The position numbers were made by a program, and so were the translations under genes. Positions 51,063 to 60,000 of a DNA stretch of 64,000 bases are shown in pieces. Under the pieces are notes generated by a model, which saw only the letters and a program-made list of their open reading frames with translations, searched no databases and was not told where the DNA came from. Source of the DNA: Hallerella sp963652365. GTDB lineage: Bacteria > Fibrobacterota > Fibrobacteria > Fibrobacterales > Fibrobacteraceae. The DNA lies in contig CAVJTH010000002.1 in the NCBI GenBank assembly GCA_963652365.1, forward strand, positions 62,001 to 126,000. Reading direction: 5' to 3'. Position 1 is the first letter of the stretch, and every line of letters starts with the position of its first letter.

Positions 51063-51087
51063 ACTTTATAAAATAATTTTAGAAAGT
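51063..51087. promoter_or_regulatory. Palindromic operator inside the ROK promoter
   Basis: ACTTTaTAAAAT-a-ATTTTAgAAAGT fills the spacer and overlaps the -10 of the ROK promoter. It is also 81 bp upstream of the sigma-54-like promoter of the transporter operon. Confidence 0.8.
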
Positions 51088-51093
51088 TGTCAA
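51065..51093 (-). promoter_or_regulatory. Sigma-70-type promoter of the ROK gene
   Basis: Minus-strand TTGACA (51093-51088), 17-nt spacer, TATAAA (51070-51065). The operator covers spacer and -10, which predicts autorepression. Confidence 0.75.
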
Positions 51094-51167
51094 TGCATTT
51101 TTTGAAAAAAGAATGAAACGGTCAAAAAACTGGGGAAATTCGAAAGAAAACGCCGAAATGCCAAAAG

Positions 51168-51184
51168 TTGGTATCGTTTTTGCT
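51168..51184 (+). promoter_or_regulatory. Sigma-54-like -24/-12 promoter of the transporter-carboxylase operon
   Basis: TTGGTATCGTTTTTGCT has GG and GC dinucleotides separated by exactly 10 nt, as in TGGCAC-N5-TTGCW. It lies 38 nt before the ATG at 51222. Sigma-54 control would suit a nitrogen-source operon. The middle CACG part of the consensus is not matched. Confidence 0.45.
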
Positions 51185-51221
51185 TTGTTTTATGGCGAAC
51201 ATCCCTTCAAGCGAGGTCTTT

Positions 51222-52205
51222 ATGAAAATGTTCAAGTTGATGACTATCGGTGCCTTGGCTGTCGCCGCTTCCCTCTATGCGGAAAAGCCGGTTCTGAAAA
51301 TTGCCTATAGCGATTGGCCCGGTTGGACTGCCTGGGAAATCGCGGACAAAAAGGGCTTTTTTAAAAAGCACGACGTGAATGTCAAGCTGGAATGGTTTGA
51401 CTATGGTCCATCGATGGATGCGTTTGCCGCCAAGAAGGTCGATGCGGTCGGCGTCGCGAACGGAGACGCAATGGTTCTCAATGCGACCGGCGCGAAAAAC
51501 GTGACAATCCTTATCAACGATTACAGCAACGGAAACGACAAGATCGTGGGCGCTCCGGGAATTTCCGGCATCAAGGATCTAAAGGGGAAAAAGGTCGGCG
51601 TGGAAATCGGCTGCCTTTCCCATGCGCTCCTGATCAATGCGCTTCTGAAAAACGGGCTGAAGGAATCCGACGTGACGCTGGTGAACATGCCGACGCATCA
51701 AGCGGTGCAAACCTTGGAAAGCGGGGAAGTTTCCGCGGTTGTCGCCTGGGTTCCCCATTCCGTGAACGCCTTGGAAAAAGTGACAGGCTCCAAGGAACTG
51801 TATAGCAGCGCGAACGAACCGGGAATTATCTACGACGTTCTCGCCGTTTCGCAAGAATCCCTGATGAAGAACAAGGAGGAATGGATGAAAGTCGTCGCCG
51901 CATGGGACGATGTCGTGGCCTACATCAACGATCCGAAGAACAAGGCGGAAATGGTCAAGATCCTGGCGGCGCGCGTGGGCGTTCCCGAATCCCAATATGC
52001 GAAATTTATCGGGGGCACGCATTTCTTGCGGCTGAGCGAATCGGCAAAATACTTCAAGAAAGATGACGGAAGCTACGGGTCGATTTACGGTTCCAGCAAG
52101 CGGGTCGATGACTTTTTCGTGAGAAACAAGGTCTATGACAGGCATGTCGATGTGAACCGCTACATCAACGCGACGTTTACGGAAAGCTTCTTGAACGCGA
52201 AATAG
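51222..52205 (+). CDS. ABC transporter substrate-binding protein (guanidine/urea-carboxylase-linked)
   Basis: This 327-aa periplasmic protein has a signal peptide (MKMFKLMTIGALAVAASLYA, cut near LYAEK) and the NMT1/SsuA-like fold: LKIAYSDWPGWTAWEIADKKGFFKKHDV, MDAFAAKKVDAVGVANGDAM, KGKKVGVEIGCLSHALLINALLKNGLKESDV. It is the first gene of a long operon leading to the carboxylase, and homologues next to urea/guanidine carboxylases are known. The ATG at 51222 is chosen because an upstream one (51168) lies inside the promoter. Ligand not proven. Confidence 0.88.
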   Translation: MKMFKLMTIGALAVAASLYAEKPVLKIAYSDWPGWTAWEIADKKGFFKKHDVNVKLEWFDYGPSMDAFAAKKVDAVGVANGDAMVLNATGAKNVTILINDYSNGNDKIVGAPGISGIKDLKGKKVGVEIGCLSHALLINALLKNGLKESDVTLVNMPTHQAVQTLESGEVSAVVAWVPHSVNALEKVTGSKELYSSANEPGIIYDVLAVSQESLMKNKEEWMKVVAAWDDVVAYINDPKNKAEMVKILAARVGVPESQYAKFIGGTHFLRLSESAKYFKKDDGSYGSIYGSSKRVDDFFVRNKVYDRHVDVNRYINATFTESFLNAK

Positions 52206-52251
52206 TCGATACGGAAAATACGGATAAAGTTGTTCAACCCGGAATCAAGAC

Positions 52252-53316
52252 ATGAAATCTCCCATAGGAATTCGAAAGGAAATAGGAAAGAAAGGAACGA
52301 TGATCCTTGCCGTTCTTTCCTTTTTGCTGCCACTTGCGGTTTGGTGTACAGTGAGCTATGTCCCGTTTGTTTACCATCCGCTGGTGCATATCACGGATGC
52401 GGGAGGAAGCATGTTCTGCGAACCGGGCGATGAAATCGAGCGGGAAAACTTTGCCGAGGAAAACGAAAACCTTCGTTCTGCCGGAGAAAGGGAAATGAAA
52501 GGGTTCCGGGTGAATCCCGCCTATCTTCCCGCTCCGCATCAGGTGGCGAAGGCTCTGGTGACGGCGTTCCGGACACCTCCCAAGCGTGACGGGGACGTCT
52601 GGTTCTACGAGAGCATCCTGCATTCGGTGCGCATCGTGTTCCTTGCGTTTTTCCTGTCGAGCCTGGTGGGGCTGCCGCTTGGAATCTTGAGCGGGTCGAT
52701 CCCCTTTGTCGAAAAGCTGACCGCTCCGTTCGTGGAATTCTTTCGCTATTTCCCGGCGCCTGTCTTCGGGGCTCTTGCCGTTGCGGTGCTGGGAATTAAC
52801 GACGCTCCGAAAATCGCAATCATCATCATCGGGACTTTCTTCCAGCAGGTTCCCATGATCGGGGCGACGACTCGGCGTGCGGATCCCGCCCTGACGGAAG
52901 CGGCACGGACGCTCGGAGCTTCTCCGATGCGGGTGCTCTTGAAAGTCATCATTCCGGAAATCGCTCCAAAGCTTTACAAGGACATGCGGATTCTTTTAGG
53001 CTGGGCGTGGACCTACCTGATCGTTGCGGAAGTCGTGGGAACCAGTTCCGGAATCACGTGGTTTATCAACCAGCAGGCGAAGTATCGGAACTTTGACAAT
53101 GTCTATGCCGCCATCATGATTCTAGGAATCATCGGTCTTGGCTGTGACATGATTCTTGCGAGGATCGGGAAGGACCTGTTCGCCTGGGAAGATGGTCGCG
53201 TCGCGCTTCTTGGACGCGTTCGCCGGGAACTGATGGGCCCGAAAAACTACGTATTCGCGTTTCGTCTGACCGCAGAAGAAAAAGCCTTGAAGGAAAAGAA
53301 CAATGGAAAGCTCTGA
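52252..53316 (+). CDS. ABC transporter permease (SsuC/TauC type)
   Basis: This 354-aa membrane protein has an N-terminal helix (residues about 16-38), an unusually long polar insert (about 40-105, rich in Glu) and a BPD_transp_1 core with about five helices. The coupling loop TEAARTLGASPMRVLLKVIIPEI is the EAA motif. It pairs with the substrate-binding protein and ATPase. It overlaps the ATPase gene by 14 bp. The insert between first and second helix is longer than in SsuC. Confidence 0.88.
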   Translation: MKSPIGIRKEIGKKGTMILAVLSFLLPLAVWCTVSYVPFVYHPLVHITDAGGSMFCEPGDEIERENFAEENENLRSAGEREMKGFRVNPAYLPAPHQVAKALVTAFRTPPKRDGDVWFYESILHSVRIVFLAFFLSSLVGLPLGILSGSIPFVEKLTAPFVEFFRYFPAPVFGALAVAVLGINDAPKIAIIIIGTFFQQVPMIGATTRRADPALTEAARTLGASPMRVLLKVIIPEIAPKLYKDMRILLGWAWTYLIVAEVVGTSSGITWFINQQAKYRNFDNVYAAIMILGIIGLGCDMILARIGKDLFAWEDGRVALLGRVRRELMGPKNYVFAFRLTAEEKALKEKNNGKL

Positions 53317-54154
53317 AATGATTCTTGAAGCGAAGGATATCGTCAAGGAATTTCGCGAAAGCGACGGCAGCGTTCGCCGTGTCCTGGACGGGATTTCCTT
53401 TGGCGTGAGACGGCGCGAGTTCCTTTCGATCATCGGGCCTTCGGGGTGTGGAAAATCGACATTGATCCGCATCGCCGCAGGGCTTGAAAATGCGACCTCC
53501 GGAGAGTTCTTTCTCGATGGGAAAAAGGTCATCGGAACCAGCGCGGAGCGCGGAATGGTGTTTCAGAAGTACACGTTGTTCCCATGGCTCTCGGTAAGGC
53601 AAAATGTCCGGTTTGGACTGGAAGCTTCCGGCTATGGAAACGACGAGGCGGATGCCACCGCTTTGCAATGGTTGCAGATTGTGGGGCTTGAAAAATACGC
53701 GAACTACTATCCCAGGCAGCTTTCCGGCGGGATGCAGCAGCGCGTGGCGATTGCGCGTGCGCTCGCTCCCCAGCCGCGCGTTCTCCTGATGGATGAACCG
53801 TTTGGCGCGCTCGATGCGCAGACCCGTTCCCAGATGCAAAGGTATCTGCTGGAAGTCTGGAAAAACATCGACATCACGATTCTCTTCGTGACGCACGACT
53901 TGGATGAAGCCGTGTTCCTTTCGGACAGAATCTTGACGCTCCAGGCGAATCCGGGAAAGGTCCGGGAACTCGTAACGGTCGATGTTCCGCGGCCTCGGAC
54001 AGAAGAGAGCCTGTTCCTTCCGGAATTCATCTCCTTGCGAAAGCATGTCGAGGCGATGATTCATCCGGCTTCGGAAGGCAAGGCGCCGATCGAAACTTTC
54101 AACATCGTAAATATGGTCGGCAAGAAATCGCCGACCGAAAACAGACAGAGGTAA
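53303..54154 (+). CDS. ABC transporter ATP-binding protein
   Basis: This 283-aa ATPase has Walker A IIGPSGCGKST, Q-loop MVFQKYTLFPWLSV, signature LSGGMQQRVAIARAL, Walker B LLMDEPFGALDAQT and the switch His FVTHDLDEA. It belongs to the SsuB/TauB group. The last 35 residues extend past the usual end. It powers uptake with the preceding two genes. The first DUF1989 gene begins 5 bp later. Confidence 0.93.
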   Translation: MESSEMILEAKDIVKEFRESDGSVRRVLDGISFGVRRREFLSIIGPSGCGKSTLIRIAAGLENATSGEFFLDGKKVIGTSAERGMVFQKYTLFPWLSVRQNVRFGLEASGYGNDEADATALQWLQIVGLEKYANYYPRQLSGGMQQRVAIARALAPQPRVLLMDEPFGALDAQTRSQMQRYLLEVWKNIDITILFVTHDLDEAVFLSDRILTLQANPGKVRELVTVDVPRPRTEESLFLPEFISLRKHVEAMIHPASEGKAPIETFNIVNMVGKKSPTENRQR

Positions 54155-54159
54155 ATCCT

Positions 54160-54876
54160 ATGGAAAATGAAAATGTGCTGAGCTCCAAAGTCATCGCGGG
54201 TGGCTGGAATTATTCGCGTATCGTAAAGAGAGGCCAGAAAATTCGCCTGACGGATTTGGAAGGCGGCGCGAACGCTTCGCTTCTGTGCTACAACGCGAAG
54301 AACTTTACGGAACGCTTTAACCTGGGCGATACGCTCAAGATCCAGCATATATGCCGGATTGCGGAAAACTGCTGTCTTTATGGCGATATGGGACGGATTC
54401 TCCTGAGCGTCGTGAAGGATACGGTCGGATGGCACGATCCGCTCTGCGGCTGCACGCATGCGAATCTCGTCAAGGAACGCTTTGGCGCTCACGATTACCA
54501 GCATTTCCGCAATGACTTTTACCGCAACGGGTACGATTCCCTCCTGGTGGAAATCGGGAAGTATGGCATGACAAAGCGCGATTTCACGGAACTCGTCAAC
54601 TTTTTCTCGAAGGTCGTTGTCACGTCGGATGGCAAGATGACCTTTGTGGAAAACAATTCGAAGGCGGGTGACTTCGTGGAACTCCGCGCCGAAATGGATA
54701 CGCTTGTCGTCATCGATACGGGAATGCATCCGCTGAATCCTTCGAAGGAATACCTGAGAAAACCGGTGAAAGTGGAACTGCTTCCGTGCGCAATTTCGAC
54801 AGCGGACGATCCATGCTTTACGTGGTGCCCGGAAAATGCCCGCGGATTTGCCAACACGCTTGACTACAATCTTTAA
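54160..54876 (+). CDS. DUF1989 protein 1 (urea-carboxylase-associated; carboxyguanidine deiminase subunit type)
   Basis: This 238-aa protein is the UAAP1-like member: ILSVVKDTVGWHDPLCGCTHANLVKERFG carries the conserved His and Cys cluster and HPLNPSKEYLRKPVKVELL the C-terminal block. Two DUF1989 proteins (CgdA and CgdB) were shown in other bacteria to form carboxyguanidine deiminase, converting carboxyguanidine to allophanate and ammonia. Here three paralogues follow each other. It differs more from the other two than they do from one another. Confidence 0.88.
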   Translation: MENENVLSSKVIAGGWNYSRIVKRGQKIRLTDLEGGANASLLCYNAKNFTERFNLGDTLKIQHICRIAENCCLYGDMGRILLSVVKDTVGWHDPLCGCTHANLVKERFGAHDYQHFRNDFYRNGYDSLLVEIGKYGMTKRDFTELVNFFSKVVVTSDGKMTFVENNSKAGDFVELRAEMDTLVVIDTGMHPLNPSKEYLRKPVKVELLPCAISTADDPCFTWCPENARGFANTLDYNL

Positions 54877-54889
54877 TCGGAGGCTCGCT

Positions 54890-55531
54890 ATGTACACAAG
54901 GTATCTGGAAAGTTCGCTAAAGGAAGAAGACGCGGTCTATGCGGAAGATATCCCTGCCGGAGAAGGCTGGCTGCATCTGATTAAAAAGGGTCAGACGTTC
55001 CGAATCCTGGATTTGGAAGGAAACCAGGCCGTCGATACGCTGTTTATCGGCGCGAAGGATCCTTCGGAGCGCTATAGCGTCCAGCAGACCGTGCAACGCC
55101 AGGGAAACTGTCTTGTCGGTGTCGGGACAAGGCTCTATTCGAACGATGACAATCCGATGCTCACCGTTGTCGCGGATACGTGCGGCGATCACGACACGCT
55201 CGGAAGCGCCTGTTCCTGCGAGAGCAACACGTGCCGCTATTCGCTCGACAAGCGCTATATGCACGCCTGCCGGGAATCGTTCCTGAAGGTGTTGCTTGCC
55301 ATGCCGAACCTGGACAAGCGCGACCAGGTGAACAACTTGAACTTTTTCATGTATGTCCCGTTTGACGAAAAGGGAAACCTGAATTTCGCCGATGGCATTT
55401 CAAGTCCGGGAAAGTATGTGGAAATGAAGGCGGAAATGGACGTATATGCGGTCGTGAGCAATTGCCCGCAGCTGAACAATCCGTGCAATGCCTACAATCC
55501 CACGCCGGTTCGGATGCTTGTCTGGGATTAA
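54890..55531 (+). CDS. DUF1989 protein 2
   Basis: This 213-aa paralogue has the metal-site block ADTCGDHDTLGSACSCESNTCRYS and HACRESFLKVL, and ends with QLNNPCNAYNPTPVRMLVWD. It is of the UAAP2 type. Start ATG 54890 has GGAGG 5 nt upstream. The 12-bp gap to the third paralogue shows the same operon. It is likely one half of the carboxyguanidine deiminase. Confidence 0.9.
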   Translation: MYTRYLESSLKEEDAVYAEDIPAGEGWLHLIKKGQTFRILDLEGNQAVDTLFIGAKDPSERYSVQQTVQRQGNCLVGVGTRLYSNDDNPMLTVVADTCGDHDTLGSACSCESNTCRYSLDKRYMHACRESFLKVLLAMPNLDKRDQVNNLNFFMYVPFDEKGNLNFADGISSPGKYVEMKAEMDVYAVVSNCPQLNNPCNAYNPTPVRMLVWD

Positions 55532-55543
55532 AGCGAGGGAACG

Positions 55544-56185
55544 ATGAATACGAAACTGCTGGAAAGTTCCAGGAACCCGAAAGACGCCGTTCTTGACGTA
55601 ACCGTTTATGCGGGCGAAGGAAAGATGCTTCCCTTGAAGAAAGGGCAGGTGCTGCGCCTCGTCGATGTCGAAGGGAACCAGTCCGGAGACGTGCAGATAT
55701 ACAATGCGAACGATACTGCGGAACGTTACAGTGCGCAGAATACGATTACGGCCCAGGCGAATACGATGATCGAGCTTGGAACGGTCATTCTGTCGAACGA
55801 CGGCAATCCGATGCTCACCGTTGTCGCGGATACGTGCGGAGAACACGATACGCTCGGAAGCGGCTGCTCGGCGGAAGGAAACGTCGTTCGCTACACGGAC
55901 AGGACGCGCTACATGCACAGCTGCCGGGATACGTTCGTGCGGACGCTCCAGGATTTCGACATGGGAAAGCACGACCAGGTCTGCAACCTGAATTTTTTCA
56001 CCAAGGTGATTCTCGACGACAAGGGTCGCCTGGAATTTGCGGATGGAATTTCCGGTCCGGGAAAGTATATCGAGCTGCGTGCCGAAATGGACGTGCTGTT
56101 CTTGCTTTCGGACTGTGCGCAGCTGAACAACCCGTGCAACGACTATAATCCCACTCCGATTCGAATGGTCGTTTTCGATGATTGA
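55544..56185 (+). CDS. DUF1989 protein 3
   Basis: This 213-aa protein is a close paralogue of the preceding one: ADTCGEHDTLGSGCSAEGNVVRYT, HSCRDTFVRTLQDF and QLNNPCNDYNPTPIRMVVFD. The CSCESNTC cysteines of protein 2 are partly replaced (SAEGNV), so the metal site or partner may differ. It overlaps the hydrolase gene by 8 bp. Standard loci have two DUF1989 genes; the third probably arose by tandem duplication. Confidence 0.9.
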   Translation: MNTKLLESSRNPKDAVLDVTVYAGEGKMLPLKKGQVLRLVDVEGNQSGDVQIYNANDTAERYSAQNTITAQANTMIELGTVILSNDGNPMLTVVADTCGEHDTLGSGCSAEGNVVRYTDRTRYMHSCRDTFVRTLQDFDMGKHDQVCNLNFFTKVILDDKGRLEFADGISGPGKYIELRAEMDVLFLLSDCAQLNNPCNDYNPTPIRMVVFDD

Positions 56186-57002
56186 TTCTATCTACAGATG
56201 CTACACGCGAAAGGCTCTGGATGCCGCTTACGACAATACGCATGCGGTAAGGAACAGCGCGGAAATCCTCGAAGGCTTTGAAGTTCGCAGTCACAAGATG
56301 GCGCGCGAGTTTTCGAAGACGATGGACATTCCCTATGGAGTAAGAGCGCGCGAAAAGTTCGATTACTTTCCGGGAAATCCGGGCGAGGGAATATTCGTGT
56401 TCATTCATGGCGGCTATTGGCAGATGCGTCACAAGAATACGTTTCGCTTTTTGGCCAGAGGCCCGCTTTCCCTGGGCTTTCACGTCGCGTCTGTAGGCTA
56501 TACGCTCGCTCCCGAAGCGAGCCTCTATGAAATCGTGGAAGAGATTCGGATGGCTTTAAGGAGCATCTGTGCCTATTCCGAAAAGTTTCAGGCGGATTCG
56601 CGCAAGGTGGTTGTTTCCGGATGGTCTGCCGGAGGACATCTGTGCGCGATGGCGCTTGCGGAACCCTGTGTCGTGGGAGCTCTCGCGATTAGCGGAATCT
56701 ACGATCTGGAACCGATTTCCAGGTGCTTTCTGAATCAGGCGCTGATGCTTTCCGAAGAAGATGTCTTGCGCCTGAGTCCGCTGCGGATTCCGTGCGTTCG
56801 AAAACCGATGGCAATCGTGTGCGGCGAAGAGGAACTTCCCGAACTTCAGCGTCAAAGTCTTTCGTTTGCCATGCTTCGCGCCGAGGAAAAGATTCCAGGT
56901 TCTTTCGGTCTTCTCGAAAGCAGGAATCACTTTACGATTCTTCACGAACTCGAAAACGAAAATGGAACCTTAACACATATTCTTGAAAACTGGAGAAAGT
57001 AA
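56178..57002 (+). CDS. Alpha/beta hydrolase, esterase/formamidase-like
   Basis: This 274-aa hydrolase has the oxyanion-hole block FVFIHGGYWQMRHKNTF near residue 75, the nucleophile elbow VSGWSAGGHLCAMAL (Ser about 158) and a C-terminal ESRNHFTILHEL (catalytic His). It resembles kynurenine formamidase and related esterases (BD-FAE type). Its job in a guanidine operon is not known: it might act on an N-carboxy or N-acyl intermediate. It overlaps the third DUF1989 gene by 8 bp. Confidence 0.85.
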   Translation: MIDSIYRCYTRKALDAAYDNTHAVRNSAEILEGFEVRSHKMAREFSKTMDIPYGVRAREKFDYFPGNPGEGIFVFIHGGYWQMRHKNTFRFLARGPLSLGFHVASVGYTLAPEASLYEIVEEIRMALRSICAYSEKFQADSRKVVVSGWSAGGHLCAMALAEPCVVGALAISGIYDLEPISRCFLNQALMLSEEDVLRLSPLRIPCVRKPMAIVCGEEELPELQRQSLSFAMLRAEEKIPGSFGLLESRNHFTILHELENENGTLTHILENWRK

Positions 57003-57003
57003 T

Positions 57004-60000
57004 ATGTTTCAAAAAGTACTGGTCGCCAATCGCGGAGAAATCGCTTGTCGAATCATTCGTTCGCTCAGGGAAATGGGCGTCAAGTCGGTTGCCGTCTATT
57101 CGGATCCGGATGAAAGCGCAGCACATGTCCTGATGGCTGACGAAGCGGTTCGGATTGGTCCTGCCGCCGCGAAGGAAAGCTATCTCGACGTGAATGCGAT
57201 CTTGGCCGCCATCAAGAAAACCGGTGCGGAAGCGGTTCACCCGGGATATGGCTTTTTGAGCGAAAACGCGGAGTTCGCGAAAGTCCTGGAGCAGAACGGA
57301 ATCGCCTTTATCGGTCCAACGCCTAGCCAGCTGACGGAATTCGGATTGAAGCATCGAAGCAAGGAACTTGCCCGGGAATTTGGCGTCCCGCTTGTTCCGG
57401 GAACGGGCCTCTTGCAGAATATCGAGGATGCGGTAACGGCTGCGGAAAAAATCGGCTATCCGATTATGCTGAAGAGCACGGCGGGCGGTGGCGGAATCGG
57501 CATGACAGTCTGTCGCTCCGAAAGGGAGCTTCGCGAAAGCTACGATCGGATCAAGCGGCTCAGCGAGAACAACTTCAAGAATGCGGGACTCTTTGTCGAA
57601 AAGTATGTGGAACGCGGTCGCCATGTCGAAGTGCAAGTATTTGGCGATGGCGAAGGGAATGCGGTCGTACTCGGAGAACGCGACTGTTCGGTGCAACGTC
57701 GCAACCAGAAGGTCGTCGAGGAGACGCCCGCTCCGAAGCTCCCCGAAAGAACGCGTCGGGATCTGCATGAAGCGGCTTTGCGCCTTGTGCAGGGCGTCAA
57801 GTATCGCTCGGCGGGAACGGTGGAATTCATCTATGATGCCAAGGAAGACAGGTTTTACTTTCTGGAAGTGAATACGCGCCTGCAAGTGGAACACGGCGTG
57901 ACGGAAACCGTCTTTGGCGTGGATCTTGTCCGCTGGATGGTTGAGCTTGCCGCGGGAATTCGCCCGTTTAAAATCGGCGCGGAGTTTTCGCCCAGTGGCC
58001 ATGCGATCGAGTTTCGCGTCTATGCGGAAGATCCGGGAAAGAACTATCGCCCGTCGAGCGGGCTTTTGACGGAAGTCGAGTTTCCGAAGGATGTTCGGGT
58101 CGATACCTGGATTTCGCGCGGAACGGAAGTCAGCGCCTTTTACGATCCGCTCCTTGCGAAAGTCATTGTCGCGGGAAAGGATCGGGAAGAAACGATCGAA
58201 AAGGCGAAAGTCGCCCTGTCGAAAGTTCGAATCTGCGGATTCGAAACGAACATCAAGCTCTTGCAGGATGTTCTCGAAATGGACGCCTTCGTATCGGGGA
58301 ACGTTTCGACCTGGATCTTGAACGATTACCGTTACGAAAACCGGACATTCGAAATTCTCGCTCCCGGCTTGCAGACGACAGTCCAGGACTATCCGGGTCG
58401 CTTGAATCTCTGGGATGTCGGCATTCCGCCTTCCGGCCCGATGGATAATTACAGCTTCCGCCTGGCGAACAAGATTGTCGGGAATGCGGACGATGCGGCG
58501 GGTATCGAGATGACGCTTTCCGGCTGTTCGCTCTGCTTTCATGCGGATGCCGTTATCGCGTGGACAGGCGGGGATTTTCCGGCAAAGCTGAACGGGGAAC
58601 CTTGTCCGAAGAACGCTCCGGTTTCCGTCAAGGACGGCGATGTTCTCAAGTTCGGACTTACGAAGCTCGGACAGCGCGCCTATCTTGCCGTTCGCGGTGG
58701 AATCGACGTCCCGGATTATCTGGGGAGCAAATCGACTTTTACGCTTGGCGGCTTTGGCGGCCACGGCGGGCGCGCGCTTTCGGCGGGCGACATTCTGCAT
58801 ATCGGAAACGACGTTTCTTTCGAACCGATTGTTCCGTCCGCAAAGGCTCTCCCGCGGATTTCTTCCGAGTGGAAGATCGGGGTGATGTACGGGCCGCATG
58901 GCGCACCGGATTACCTGACAGAAAATGACATCAAAGAATTCTTTGCGGCGACCTGGGAAGTCCACTACAATTCTTCGCGGACGGGAATCCGCCTGATTGG
59001 ACCTCAGCCGAAGTGGGCGCGTCCCGATGGCGGCGAAGCGGGACTGCATCCTTCGAATCTTCACGATAACGCTTATGCGGTCGGAACAATCGACTTTACG
59101 GGTGACATGCCGATTATCTTGGGAGTCGATGGTCCGAGCCTTGGCGGTTTTGCCTGCCCGGTGACAATCGTTTCCGCGGAGCTGTGGAAAATGGGCGAAC
59201 TTCGCAGCGGCGACAAGGTCCAGTTCGTTCCGATTTCTGCGCAAAGGGCGGAAGAAATTCGCCTGGCGCGCGAAGCGAACCTGCAAGATCCGGTCGGGGC
59301 TTCCGCTGAAATTCCGGAACTTGAAGCTTCTCCCGTGACGACACCTATTGTCGCGGAGTTCCATGCGGAAAGCGAAATGGAGCATATCGTAGTCCGCGCA
59401 GACGGCGATGACTACGTGCTTCTGGAATTCGGCCCGAACCGAATCGATTTGCGGCTCCGCTTTACGGCGCACGCCTGGATGCTCGCGGTGAAGGAACGGC
59501 TGAAAGAATTTGTCATCGACGTGACGCCCGGCATCCGTTCCATACAGATTCACTACGATATCCGAAAAATTCGGCAATGGGAAATGTTGCCAAGGCTTGC
59601 CGAACTTTCGGAACATCTGAAGAAGAACAAGATGACGAAGGTCGCCACCCGGACGGTCTATCTGCCGCTTTCGTGGGACGATCCGCAGACGCGCATCGCG
59701 ATCCAGAAGTACGTGACGACGGTTCGACCCGGCGCTCCGTGGTGCACGCCGAACAATATCGAATTCATCCGCCGCGTAAACGGCTTGGATTCCGTGGAAG
59801 ATGTCAAGAGGATTGTCTTTGACGCGGACTATCTCGTGATGGGACTGGGCGACGTCTATCTGGGCGCTCCCGTGGCGACGCCTCTTGACCCCAGGCATCG
59901 CCTGGTGACGACAAAGTACAACCCGGCGAGAACGTGGACTCCCGAAAATGCGGTGGGGATCGGCGGAGCCTATATGTGCGTCTATGGCATGGAAGGTCCT

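Noticed and set aside
51024..51221. Guanidine (ykkC) riboswitch upstream of the transporter-carboxylase operon
   Set aside because: The conserved ykkC blocks are not present; the region is AT-rich and holds an operator palindrome and promoter elements instead.
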